Of a stretch of 64,000 nucleotides of DNA, positions 26,821-35,835 are shown in pieces (positions within the stretch are counted from its first letter, which is position 1; each line of letters starts with the position of its first letter). The stretch is taken from contig CAWCEZ010000011.1 in the NCBI GenBank assembly GCA_963794745.1, positions 434,001 through 498,000 on the forward strand. Direction: 5' to 3'. The notes under the pieces are model-generated. The model saw only the letters and a list, made by a program, of their open reading frames with translations. It did no database searches and had not been told where the DNA came from. Origin of the DNA: Fen-671 sp963794745 (GTDB lineage: Bacteria > Actinomycetota > Acidimicrobiia > Acidimicrobiales > Palsa-688). The position numbers were made by a program, and so were the translations under genes.

Positions 26821-28233
26821 TTACGGAACGGCGAACCCATAGATGGGCATCCCGTTCGCGAAGTACGACTGCGAAGGTAGGTACGGGCCGTTCACGAGCA
26901 CCGACGTCCAGCCATCGGGGCCAGGACCTGCGTCTCCTTCGACCGTGTCGATCTCGCCGTCGGGCCAGACCTGCGCCACAATGCCGATATGGGGCGAGCT
27001 ATCCCCGTTCTGCGGCCCTGTCCCGTAGAGGACCAGGTCACCGGCGACAGGCCTGGCGGTGGCCGCGAGCACCCTGGTGTGCCTCTTGGCCCAGTAGTAC
27101 ACGCTCCCGACGAACGGGTAACGCGGGATGGCTATGCCTGCGTCCTCCCACACCCACGTCGCGAAGAGGGCACACCATTCCTCACACGGGCCGTAGGGGT
27201 TGCAGTAGTTCCCGCCGCCCCGGCTAGGGCCAAGCTGGCTCACGGCGATCTTGATGATGTCGCCATGGGCGCCGGGACCGGGGTGGTCGAGGCTGACCGG
27301 GAACGCCTCCGCATCGAGCAGCCAGTAACCCGGGCCCGCCGGGTCGGGGACTATGGCCGAAATTGGGGGGCGAGGCACGGCCAAATCGTTGCCGCCGAAA
27401 TTCTGTGCGTCGCCAAAGGCGTCTACTTCACCGTTGTCGCAAACCAGCCAGTAACCGAGGCCGTCGGCGGTGACGGCGATCCCCGCCACTGGAGGATGAC
27501 CGCGCATCCCGCCGAGGCGCGGGGCGTCGCCGTACGGGACCACCTCTCCCCCGCCCTGCACGAGCCAGTACCCCAGGCCGTCGTGCGACGCAGCGATCGC
27601 TACCACCGGCAGGTTGTGCAGGTTCGTCGCACCGAGCGAGCCGTAGTACTTGGCGTCGCCGAACGCGTAGACCTCGCCGTGGCTGCCTGCGAGCCAGTAA
27701 CCGTCCCCGTCAGGCGTTGGCGTAAAGCCGACGACCGGTTCGGGGACGTGCGAGGGCCGGCCGTAATAGTGGGCGTCGCCAAAGGTAAAAACGCCACCAT
27801 CAGCCCCAACGAGCCAGTAACCGCCTCCGTCGGGGGTGGCGGCCATGGCAACTATCGGCGCGTAGAGACCACGCCCCCCGGCGCTGCCGAAGTACCTCGC
27901 GTCGCCGAAGGTCAGTACCCCACCGTCCGCCCCGACGAGCCAGTAACCGCCTCCGTCGGGGGTGGCCGCCATTGCGACAACGGGTGCAGCGAGGTGCACC
28001 TGCGTAGGGCTGCCAAAGAACTGTGCCGCACCGTAACGCAGCACGCCGCCATCTTTGAAGAGCCCGGTCGTCGCCGCGACCCCCTCGCCGGGCTGGGCGA
28101 CCGTTGCCGGTGCTCTTTGCGAGCCCCGCGCTTGCGCCGTTGCGGGTTGGGCAAGCGTCAAAACCATCGAGACCACCGCAACGAGGCTCAAGCACGTACA
28201 TCTCGCCACGCGGCCCGCCGCACTGGCCCGCAT
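26821..28233 (-). CDS. Secreted six-repeat propeller protein with CHAP-type hydrolase domain
   Basis: A 470-residue exported protein. Residues 1-34 form a signal peptide (basic start, hydrophobic core, ATAQA cleavage region). Six repeats of about 40 residues follow, each with the core GYWLV then FGDA and YYG (GYWL at about residues 97, 139, 179, 221, 260 and 303), predicted to fold as a beta-propeller. Residues about 330-470 resemble a CHAP-type cysteine peptidase/amidase (CEEWCALFATWVWEDAG, then a His in SSPHIGIVAQ and VEGDAG). The likely role is cell-wall cleavage with a propeller for binding. Such repeats are frequent in acidimicrobial secreted proteins, to my knowledge. Confidence 0.78.
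   Translation of the reverse strand: MRASAAGRVARCTCLSLVAVVSMVLTLAQPATAQARGSQRAPATVAQPGEGVAATTGLFKDGGVLRYGAAQFFGSPTQVHLAAPVVAMAATPDGGGYWLVGADGGVLTFGDARYFGSAGGRGLYAPIVAMAATPDGGGYWLVGADGGVFTFGDAHYYGRPSHVPEPVVGFTPTPDGDGYWLAGSHGEVYAFGDAKYYGSLGATNLHNLPVVAIAASHDGLGYWLVQGGGEVVPYGDAPRLGGMRGHPPVAGIAVTADGLGYWLVCDNGEVDAFGDAQNFGGNDLAVPRPPISAIVPDPAGPGYWLLDAEAFPVSLDHPGPGAHGDIIKIAVSQLGPSRGGGNYCNPYGPCEEWCALFATWVWEDAGIAIPRYPFVGSVYYWAKRHTRVLAATARPVAGDLVLYGTGPQNGDSSPHIGIVAQVWPDGEIDTVEGDAGPGPDGWTSVLVNGPYLPSQSYFANGMPIYGFAVP
27790..27985 (-). repeat. Near-identical 126-bp coding repeats
   Basis: Within the propeller gene, a 30-base identical stretch occurs at 27811-27840 and again at 27937-27966, exactly 126 bases apart (42 codons, one blade). 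Neighbouring blades are much more diverged, which points to recent duplication or conversion of these two. Confidence 0.8.
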
Positions 28234-28357
28234 AACCCCTGTTTACCATGGGGGACCAGCCACCTGAGGGACCCGGCTCGGCAGGGCGCCGCGGAGCCTC
28301 TCCGATCTGGGTAGCGTTGCCTGCCGTGCCCCAGGACAGCTCGTCGGAACCGTGCCC

Positions 28358-29897
28358 ATGATCGATCACGAGGTCAGGGCCCACAAGAGCACCGAAGCGC
28401 TCCCGCGCGAGGAGCAACTGGCATGGAAGCTCGCCGCGGTGGCGACCGACCCCGTGCCCGTCGAGGCGGCGGTTGCCGAAATGGTCGTCAACCGGCTCAT
28501 CGACGATGCCGGCGTCGCTGCCGCCGCGCTCAGGCGCCGCCCGGTCGCCAACGCTCGCGCCCAGGCCCTTCGCCACGCTCTCCCGTCCGGCGGGGACGCC
28601 GCGGTCAGGGCGATCGGGGCGGTGCGGCCGGGGGGAGCTACTGTCTTCGGCTGCCCTTCGGGCATGCACGTACAACCCGAGTGGGCTGCTTGGGCCAACG
28701 GCGTCGCCGTGCGCGAGCTCGATTTCCACGATACGTTCCTCGCTGCTGAGTACTCCCACCCCGGCGACAACATCCCACCTCTGCTGGCCGTCGCCCAGCA
28801 CACCGGCTGCAGCGGCCACGACCTCGTGAGGGCGATCGCAACCTCCTACGAGGTCCAGGTCGACCTCTGCCGGGGCATCTCCCTGCACGCTCACCGGATC
28901 GACCATGTCGCCCACCTCGGGCCATCGGTAGCAGCGGGGACGGGGGCCCTGCTTGGGCTGCCGACCGAGGTGGTCTACCAGGCGATCGGCCAAGCACTCC
29001 ACACGACGACGGCTACTCGCCAGTCCCGCAAGGGGGCAATCTCCAGCTGGAAGGCATACGCACCTGCCTTTGCCGGCAAGGTCGCCATCGAGGCGGTCGA
29101 CCGGGCCATGCGCGGGGAGACCTCTCCTTCGCCTATTTACGAGGGTGAAGACGGCGTCATAGCCTGGCTCCTGGACGGGCCCGACGCCGACCTACCGGGT
29201 GCCTCTTCCGGCGCCGGGAGAGCCCAAGCGTGCGATCTTGCGCACCTACACGAAGGAGTACTCGGCGGAGTACCAGGCGCAGGCGTTCATCGACCTTGCG
29301 AAGCGGATGCGCGAGGACGGGCGTTTGAAGGACCTGGAGGCGGTGACCTCGGTCCGCATATTTACGAGCCACCACACTCACAACGTCATAGGGACGGGCT
29401 CCGGCGACCCGGAGAAGTTCGACCCCGACGCTTCCCGTGAGACGCTCGACCATTCTCTGCCTTACATCTTCGCAGTGGCGCTCCAAGACGGGACCTGGCA
29501 CCACGAGACTTCCTACTCGTCCGAGCGCGCGCATAGGCCGAGCACCGTCGCGCTTTGGCGAAAGATCAGCACGCAGGAGAGCCCCGAGTGGACCAAGCGC
29601 TACCTGTCCGGAGAGGCGTTCGGAGGGCTGGCCGTTGTCCAACTGGCCGACGGCAGTACCGTCGAAGCCGAGATCGTGGTCGCCGACGCTCACCCCCTCG
29701 GGGCAAGGCCCTTCGGGCGTGCCGACTACGTGGACAAGTTCCGCCGGCTCTCCTACGGGACGATCCCCGAAGCTGAGCAGGACCGCTTCCTCTCCCTCGC
29801 GGAACGGCTTCTCGAGCTCGGCCCCGGGCAGGTCCGCCTACTGAGCCTGATCGCGCCCGGACTGGAAAATGACACGCCCAAAGGTGGCCTCTTCTGA
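28358..29897 (+). CDS. prpD: 2-methylcitrate dehydratase PrpD (frame break near 29191)
   Basis: Dehydrates 2-methylcitrate to 2-methylaconitate in the methylcitrate cycle for propionyl-CoA. First frame: VVNRLIDDAGVAA, the MmgE/PrpD signature ELDFHDTFLAAEYSHPGDN, HRIDHVAHLGPSVAAG and SSWKAYAPAFAGKVA, up to LLDGPDAD. Second frame: VPLPAPGEPKRAIL, TYTKEYSAEYQAQAFIDLA, SHHTHNVIGTGSGDPEKF. Removing one C of the pair at 29191-29192 joins them as DGPDADYRVPLPAPG, the family sequence. With that the protein is about 512 residues. The ATG at 28358 is preferred to the GTG at 28352. The stop overlaps the prpB start. Confidence 0.94.
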
Positions 29898-30784
29898 TGT
29901 TCCACACAAAAGCCCCCGCCGGCGCGCGGCGCCAAGCGCTCCGGGACGGGCTTTCCTCGGGGCGTTTGCTCAGGTTCCCGGGCGCCTTCAACCCGCTGTC
30001 GGCGCTGGCCGTCGAACGTCTTGGGTTCGAAGGGGTGTACGTATCGGGAGCTGTTCTTTCAGCCTCGCTGGCACTACCCGACGTTGGCCTAACGACGCTT
30101 GGCGAAGTGGCCTCTCGAAGCTACGAGATCGCACGCACGACCGCGCTGCCCACCCTGGTGGATGCCGACACCGGCTTCGGGGAGCCACTCAACATTGCCC
30201 GGACGGTCAACGTCCTCGAGGACCTCGGCCTGGCCGGTTGCCACATCGAGGACCAGGTCAACCCGAAGCGCTGCGGGCACCTTGACGGCAAGGAAATAGT
30301 GACCGCGGCGGAGATGCGCCGGCGCATCAGGGCAGCGGTGCGAGCGCGGCGCGACCCAGGCTTTGTCATCTGTGCACGCACGGACGCGCGGGCGGTAGAG
30401 GGGCTCTCCGGGGCGGTCGAGCGGGCCAAGTCGTACCTCGACGAAGGAGCGGACGTCGTCTTCCCTGACGCCCTGGAAGGTGCCAGCGAGCTGGAGAAGT
30501 TCAAAAAGGCGGTCGACGCCCCCGTGCTTGCCAACATGACCGAGTTCGGGAAGACTGAGCTGCTCGACGTGGGCACGCTTGCCTCCATCGGGGTGAACAT
30601 CGTCATCTACCCGGTTACGCTGTTGCGCTTGGCAATGGGTGCAGCTGAGCGCGGCTTGCGGGCGCTCGCGTCCGAGGGTACGCAAAAGGGGTTGTTGGGA
30701 CAGATGCAAACTCGAGGCGAGTTGTACGACCTTTTGGGTTACGACGACTACACGGCGTTCGACACGTCGTTGGGAGAGATATGA
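29897..30784 (+). CDS. prpB: 2-methylisocitrate lyase PrpB
   Basis: Cleaves 2-methylisocitrate into pyruvate and succinate. The 295-residue TIM-barrel protein shows VYVSGAVLSASLALPDVGLT, the metal-binding PTLVDADTGFGEP, HIEDQVNPKRCGHLDGK with the catalytic Cys in KRCGH, and ICARTDARAVEG. Its ATG overlaps the prpD stop in TGATG, and it ends in an ATGA overlap with prpC. The tight packing supports one transcript for the whole cycle. Confidence 0.96.
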   Translation: MFHTKAPAGARRQALRDGLSSGRLLRFPGAFNPLSALAVERLGFEGVYVSGAVLSASLALPDVGLTTLGEVASRSYEIARTTALPTLVDADTGFGEPLNIARTVNVLEDLGLAGCHIEDQVNPKRCGHLDGKEIVTAAEMRRRIRAAVRARRDPGFVICARTDARAVEGLSGAVERAKSYLDEGADVVFPDALEGASELEKFKKAVDAPVLANMTEFGKTELLDVGTLASIGVNIVIYPVTLLRLAMGAAERGLRALASEGTQKGLLGQMQTRGELYDLLGYDDYTAFDTSLGEI

Positions 30785-31911
30785 GCGAAGGAACGAACGA
30801 GGTCAAGCGCGGCCTCGCCGGGGTAATAGCCGATACGACCGCAGTCTCGGTCATAGACGAGGGGACCGGGACGCTCCTTTACCGCGGTTACCCGGTGCCG
30901 GACCTGGCCACCTCTTGCAGCTTCGAGGAAGTCTCCTATCTCATCTGGTACGGAGAGCTCCCCAGCACGGCACAGCTCCAGGCTTTCTCGGCCGCAGAGC
31001 GGTCGCACCGCGAAATCGGCAACGACGTGCTCGGCCTGCTTTCCAGTCTCCCCACGACGTGCCACCCGATGGACGTCCTGCGCACAGCGGTGAGCTACCT
31101 CGGCGCCTGCGACCCCAGCGAAGACGATCTCTCCCCCGGGCCCGAGCTCGAAAAATCCCTGGACCTATGGGCAAAGCTGCCCACAATTGTCGCCGCCGAA
31201 CAACGGCGCCGGCGTGGCCTTGCCGCGATCCCACCCGACCCGGGCCTGTCGTACTCCGAGAACTTCTTCCATATGTGCTCGGGCAGCGTCCCCGACGAGG
31301 ACGTGGTCCGCAGCTTCGAGATCTCTCTTATCCTCTACGCCGAGCACGGTTTTAATGCCTCCACGTTCACAGCCCGTGTCATCACCTCGACCCTTTCTGA
31401 CCTGTACTCGGCTATCACAGGTGCGATCGGGGCGCTCAAGGGGCCCTTGCACGGTGGGGCCAACGAGGCGGTTATGGGACTGTTCACCGAGGTCAAGAAC
31501 CCGGCCGAGGTGGACGCCTGGCTTTCCAACACGCTCGGTTCGGGCCAAAAGGTCATGGGTTTCGGGCACCGCGTGTATAAGCACGGCGATAGCCGGGTCC
31601 CGACAATGCGAGTTTCCCTGGAGCGTTTGGCCGAGCGGACCGAAGAGGGCCGCCAATTGATGGCTGTGTACGCCCACCTCGAGCGGGCCATGAAAGACAC
31701 CAAGGGCCTCTACCCGAACCTCGATTACGCGACGGGCCCCGCCTACTACCTGATGGGCTTCGACATACCTACCTTCACCCCTATCTTCGTGATGAGCAGG
31801 GTCACGGGCTGGACGGCCCACGTGATAGAGCAAAGAGCCCAAAATGCACTGATAAGGCCCCTGTCGTCCTATGTCGGCGAGGCTCTGCGAGCCCTGCCGG
31901 AGACGCGGTAG
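30781..31911 (+). CDS. prpC: 2-methylcitrate synthase PrpC (citrate synthase family)
   Basis: Condenses propionyl-CoA with oxaloacetate. The 376-residue length is that of the short prokaryotic type I citrate/methylcitrate synthases. Catalytic segments are GPLHGGANEAVM (His), MGFGHRVYKHGDSR (His) and NLDYATGPAYYLMG (Asp). The family alone does not separate citrate from methylcitrate synthase, but its position in ATGA overlap with prpB, in the order prpD-prpB-prpC, makes methylcitrate synthase the better call. Confidence 0.93.
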   Translation: MSEGTNEVKRGLAGVIADTTAVSVIDEGTGTLLYRGYPVPDLATSCSFEEVSYLIWYGELPSTAQLQAFSAAERSHREIGNDVLGLLSSLPTTCHPMDVLRTAVSYLGACDPSEDDLSPGPELEKSLDLWAKLPTIVAAEQRRRRGLAAIPPDPGLSYSENFFHMCSGSVPDEDVVRSFEISLILYAEHGFNASTFTARVITSTLSDLYSAITGAIGALKGPLHGGANEAVMGLFTEVKNPAEVDAWLSNTLGSGQKVMGFGHRVYKHGDSRVPTMRVSLERLAERTEEGRQLMAVYAHLERAMKDTKGLYPNLDYATGPAYYLMGFDIPTFTPIFVMSRVTGWTAHVIEQRAQNALIRPLSSYVGEALRALPETR

Positions 31912-31918
31912 AAAGGCC

Positions 31919-33955
31919 TTGAGCACCGAGCCGCACGCGCCCGTAACGGGAGAGGTGCCTCTAGTTCCCGTGACGGGTGAGGTGCCCCCGGCTCACATGA
32001 AACAAAGCGTTGGCGACGAAACAGCTGCCGCCCCCGACGCCGAGCCGGGTGGAGCTGGCTCACACCATCCCGCCCACTCCAGTCCCGCCCACTCCAGTCC
32101 CGCCCACTCCAGTCCCGCCCATTCCAGTCCCGCCGGTCCCAGCCCCGATAATCCCACTGCGCTACCACCACAACGAGGCCGGGCCGCCCGACGCGAGCTG
32201 CTCGTCGTCATACCCCTCTCGTTCGTCCTGGCGGCGGCGTTGTGGCACAACGCCTGGGTTAATCCTTTCAGCACTCAGCTGGGGGGCCTAGGCGACGCCG
32301 ACGAGTACTCCTGGTTCCTCGCCTGGATGCCGTACGCGCTCGGCCACGGCTTAGACCCGCTCATCAGCCACTACGCCAACTTCCCGAGCGGCGTCAACTT
32401 GATGTGGAACACGTCGGTGGTCTTGCCGAGCTTCATCATGTCGCCGGTGACGGTCATTTTCGGGGCAGCGTTCTCTTACAACATCTTGATGACCGCCGCG
32501 CCGGCCCTCAGCGTGACGTTTGGTTACGTAGCTTTCCGGCGCTGGGCGGGACCGCTCCCCTCGGCCACCGGTGCGCTCATTTTCGGTTTTTCGCCCTATG
32601 TGATCTCGCAATCCTTCGGCCACGTGGCTCAGACACTTATCCTCAGTGCCCCACTGATGCTGATCGTGCTGGACCGCCTGCTTGTGCTGCAGAAGACGCC
32701 AACCTGGAAGGACGGCCTCCTTCTCGGCCTGCTCGCCTGGGCCCAGCTGCTGACCGGGGAGGAAGTCCTGGCAATGGAGGCAGTCACGGGCGCCATCGCC
32801 GTGGTCGTGCTGTGCGCGCTCAACTGGTCGGCTGTGGTTAGCCATGTGAGGAACGCGCTAGGAGGCCTCGTAACGGCGGCCGTGTCGTTCGCCGTGCTTT
32901 CGGCACCCTTCATAGGCGTCCAGTACCTCGGCCCTGACAGGGTCCAAAATCCCCATCCTTACGACGTTTATGTGAGCGACCTCTTCAATTTTTTCGTCCC
33001 GACCAACATCACCAAGCTTGCCCCCCCGTCCGCGTTGGCGGTTAGCTCCCATTTCACAGGCAACGGCTCTGAGCAGAGCGCCTACATAGGAGTCCCACTG
33101 CTCGTCTTCATCGCCATCTCGATCTTTTTCGCACGACGCCATGGAGTTACATGGGTGGCACTCGCGGTAGTGCTCGGCGCCGGGGTGCTTTCAATGGGCC
33201 CGACCCTGCACGTGGTGGGCGACATCACCTCGTTCCGCATGCCGGGCGACATCCTTCACCATCTTCCGGTCCTGGCAAACCTCCTCCCGGACCGTTTCGC
33301 AGGGCTGATGTTCCTTGGCGTTGGCCTCCTTGTCGCGCTTGGCTTGGAGGAGCTGAAACGCCGGGCGGTGCCGTACAAGGTCGTCGGCTGGGCCCTCGCC
33401 GGCCTGGGCCTGGCCTCGTTGTTCCCGACCACCAACTTCCCCGCCGCGACGAGCCCCCTGTACAGCGCGTTCGACACCGGCCTTGCCTGCCCGAGCCCCA
33501 CGCCTGGCACCGGGCACCCGCCCGTGGCGCTGCTCCTGCCTGCGGTGAACGAGTTGAACTTGCGCTGGCAGCCTGAGGCAAAGTTTTGCTTCGTTATGCC
33601 GAGCGACACGGGGATGACGGGGACCAACCAAGGCGATGTCGGCGCGCTCGGCCTGTTGCTCAGCCTCTCCCAACCCGGTGCGCTGCTGCCGCCGTTGACC
33701 CCCCAAACCCGGGCGGAGGCGGCCAACGAGATCACTTCGCTTGACATCAAAGAGATCGTCATCGGCCCGGAGTCGCCCCAGGTGCCAACCTGGTCACCGG
33801 ACGGGCAGGCCGAGCTGGTCGTCTGGCTCGAATGGCTCCTCGGCCAAGCCCCGCTCCAGAGCCACGACAATTACATCAGTTACATCTGGAAGGACCTGCC
33901 TCCTGCCAGCGACATCGCCACGGGCAAGGTCGGCACAGTGCCAGGGGAGGCATAG
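31919..33955 (+). CDS. GT-C-like polytopic membrane protein, copy 1
   Basis: About 678 residues with a proline/serine-rich cytoplasmic head and roughly ten or more transmembrane helices. The first periplasmic loop has GDADEYSWFLAWMPYALGHG and NFPSGVNLMWNTS; acidic residues at this site are typical of GT-C glycosyltransferases. Further on are SDLFNFFVPTNITK and a soluble C-terminus (NELNLRWQPEAKFCFVMP). The next gene is a close paralogue. The start is uncertain: the TTG at 31919 follows GAAAGG, and the ATG at 31997 is an alternative. The substrate is unknown; no direct link to the prp genes is evident beyond proximity. Confidence 0.72.
   Translation: MSTEPHAPVTGEVPLVPVTGEVPPAHMKQSVGDETAAAPDAEPGGAGSHHPAHSSPAHSSPAHSSPAHSSPAGPSPDNPTALPPQRGRAARRELLVVIPLSFVLAAALWHNAWVNPFSTQLGGLGDADEYSWFLAWMPYALGHGLDPLISHYANFPSGVNLMWNTSVVLPSFIMSPVTVIFGAAFSYNILMTAAPALSVTFGYVAFRRWAGPLPSATGALIFGFSPYVISQSFGHVAQTLILSAPLMLIVLDRLLVLQKTPTWKDGLLLGLLAWAQLLTGEEVLAMEAVTGAIAVVVLCALNWSAVVSHVRNALGGLVTAAVSFAVLSAPFIGVQYLGPDRVQNPHPYDVYVSDLFNFFVPTNITKLAPPSALAVSSHFTGNGSEQSAYIGVPLLVFIAISIFFARRHGVTWVALAVVLGAGVLSMGPTLHVVGDITSFRMPGDILHHLPVLANLLPDRFAGLMFLGVGLLVALGLEELKRRAVPYKVVGWALAGLGLASLFPTTNFPAATSPLYSAFDTGLACPSPTPGTGHPPVALLLPAVNELNLRWQPEAKFCFVMPSDTGMTGTNQGDVGALGLLLSLSQPGALLPPLTPQTRAEAANEITSLDIKEIVIGPESPQVPTWSPDGQAELVVWLEWLLGQAPLQSHDNYISYIWKDLPPASDIATGKVGTVPGEA
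32069..32143 (+). repeat. 15-bp tandem repeat encoding HSSPA
   Basis: Unit CCCGCCCACTCCAGT repeats at 32069, 32084 and 32099, with a one-base variant at 32114 and a degenerate copy at 32129. It is in frame and encodes the repeated pentapeptide HSSPA in the N-terminal head of membrane protein copy 1. Copy 2 of the paralogue lacks it. Confidence 0.9.
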
Positions 33956-33988
33956 TGCCCAAGATCTTTCCGATCTCCCGATGAAATA

Positions 33989-35830
33989 GTGCCCGCTCCC
34001 TCTGGTGAGTTAGTGACGACCAGTGCGACCGAGGCACCGCCCCCGCGAGGCCACGCCGGTCGCCTTGAGCTCGCTGCGGTACTTGTCCTGTCAGTCGCGC
34101 TTGCTGTGGCTATGTGGCACGTTGCCTGGCGGCACCCCGGTAGCACGCAGCTGGGCAGCCCCGGGGATTCGGACGAGTACTCGTGGTTCCTGGCCTGGGT
34201 CCCGTATTCGATAGGTCACGGGCTCGACCCGCTCATCAGCTCGTATGTCAGTTTTCCCAACGGCGTCAACCTGATGTGGAACACGTCGGTGCTCCTGCCG
34301 AGCTTTGTGATGTCGCCGGTGACACTGGCTTTCGGAGCAGCCTTCTCCTACAACTTCTTGATCACGGCCGCGCCGGCGCTCGGCGCGACGTTTACCTACA
34401 TGGCCTGCCGGCGCTGGGCTTCCCCGCTGCCCTCGCTCGCCGGGGGGCTCATTTTTGGCTTTTCGCCTTACATGGTCTCGCAATCGGTCGGCCATCTTGC
34501 CCAGACACTAATGATGAGCGCCCCGTTGATGCTTATCCTGCTCGACCGGCTGCTCGTTGTGCAGTCGAATAAACCGTGGCGTGACGGGTTGCTCCTCGGG
34601 CTGCTCGCCTGGGCGCAGTTGCTGACTGCCGAGGAGACCCTGGCCCTGGAAGGCGTCACGGCCGCCGTTGCGGTGGTGGTGCTCTGCGCCCTCAACTGGC
34701 CAGCCGTTGCAGCGCACCTGCGCTACGCGGCGAAAGGCTTCGGCGCCGCCGCGATCTTGTTCGTGCCGCTCTCAGCGCCCTTCCTGGGGGTGCAGTACCT
34801 CGGCCCGTACAGAGTCCAGGACGTCCACCCCGCCAACGTTTATGTGAGCGACCTTTTCAACTTTTTCGTCCCAACCAACATCACAAAGTTCGCGCCGCAT
34901 TCCGCTCTCGAAGTCGCTTCGCGTTTCACTGGTAACGGGTCAGAACAGGGCGCCTATATCGGGCTGCCGTTGCTCGTGTTCATCGCCTTGACGCTTTGGT
35001 TCGCGCGGCGACGCGGTATCACCTGGGTAGCGCTCGCGATAGGCGCCGGCGCCGGCCTGCTTTCGCTCGGCCCGACCCTGCATGTCCTAGGCCACGTGAG
35101 CCGGGTCCCGATGCCCGATGACATCCTCAAGCATTTCCCGACCTTGCACAACCTGCTCCCCGACCGCTTCGCGGGGACTATGTGGCTAGGGGTGGCGGTC
35201 CTCGTCGCGATCGGGTTGGAGGAGTTGAAACGCCTGGCGGTCCCCTACAAAATCCTCGGGTGGGCACTAGGAGCTCTGGGCTTGGTGGCTTTGTTCCCTA
35301 TCACGAATTACCCCGCTGGGGCGAGCCCGCTCTACAGCGCCTACTCCAGCGGGCTTGCCTGCCCGAAGGCGGTCGGCCCGAGCCCTGGTCACCCGCCTGT
35401 GGCGTTGCTGCTGCCCCCGGTAAACGAGCTGAACTTGCGCTGGCAGCCGGAGTCCAAGTTTTGCTTCGTGATGCCGACCGATACCGGCATGACCGGGACC
35501 AACCAGGGCGACAGGGGTGCGCTTCGACTGATGCTTAGCCTTGACAACCCGGGCACGGCATTGCCGCCACTGACGGCCGGGACGAGGGCGGAAGCGGCCG
35601 GCGACATTGCCACCCTCCAGATCAAAGAGATCGTCATCGGGCCCGAGTTCCCCCAGAGCCCCGACTGGAGCCCAAAGAGCCAAGCGAAGCTTGTGGCGTG
35701 GGTCGAGTGGCTGCTCGGCCAGGCACCGCTACAGAGCCACGACGCTTTCATCAGTTACGTCTGGAAGGATCTCCCACCGACGATCGACATCGCCTCGGGC
35801 CACGTCGGCTCTGTACCCGGGGCTTACTGA
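33989..35830 (+). CDS. GT-C-like polytopic membrane protein, copy 2
   Basis: A 613-residue paralogue of the preceding gene, collinear along its whole length apart from the repeat-rich head: GDSDEYSWFLAWVPYSIGHG, VNLMWNTS, SDLFNFFVPTNITKFAP, NELNLRWQPESKFCFVMPTDT and the same C-terminal WVEWLLGQAPLQSHD. The two copies differ at many synonymous and some replacement sites, so the duplication is not very recent. The GTG at 33989 is used; a GTG at 34013 is nearer to a GGTGAG site. A role in cell-surface glycan or lipid assembly is inferred from the predicted fold only. Confidence 0.72.
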   Translation: MPAPSGELVTTSATEAPPPRGHAGRLELAAVLVLSVALAVAMWHVAWRHPGSTQLGSPGDSDEYSWFLAWVPYSIGHGLDPLISSYVSFPNGVNLMWNTSVLLPSFVMSPVTLAFGAAFSYNFLITAAPALGATFTYMACRRWASPLPSLAGGLIFGFSPYMVSQSVGHLAQTLMMSAPLMLILLDRLLVVQSNKPWRDGLLLGLLAWAQLLTAEETLALEGVTAAVAVVVLCALNWPAVAAHLRYAAKGFGAAAILFVPLSAPFLGVQYLGPYRVQDVHPANVYVSDLFNFFVPTNITKFAPHSALEVASRFTGNGSEQGAYIGLPLLVFIALTLWFARRRGITWVALAIGAGAGLLSLGPTLHVLGHVSRVPMPDDILKHFPTLHNLLPDRFAGTMWLGVAVLVAIGLEELKRLAVPYKILGWALGALGLVALFPITNYPAGASPLYSAYSSGLACPKAVGPSPGHPPVALLLPPVNELNLRWQPESKFCFVMPTDTGMTGTNQGDRGALRLMLSLDNPGTALPPLTAGTRAEAAGDIATLQIKEIVIGPEFPQSPDWSPKSQAKLVAWVEWLLGQAPLQSHDAFISYVWKDLPPTIDIASGHVGSVPGAY

Positions 35831-35835
35831 GCCTG

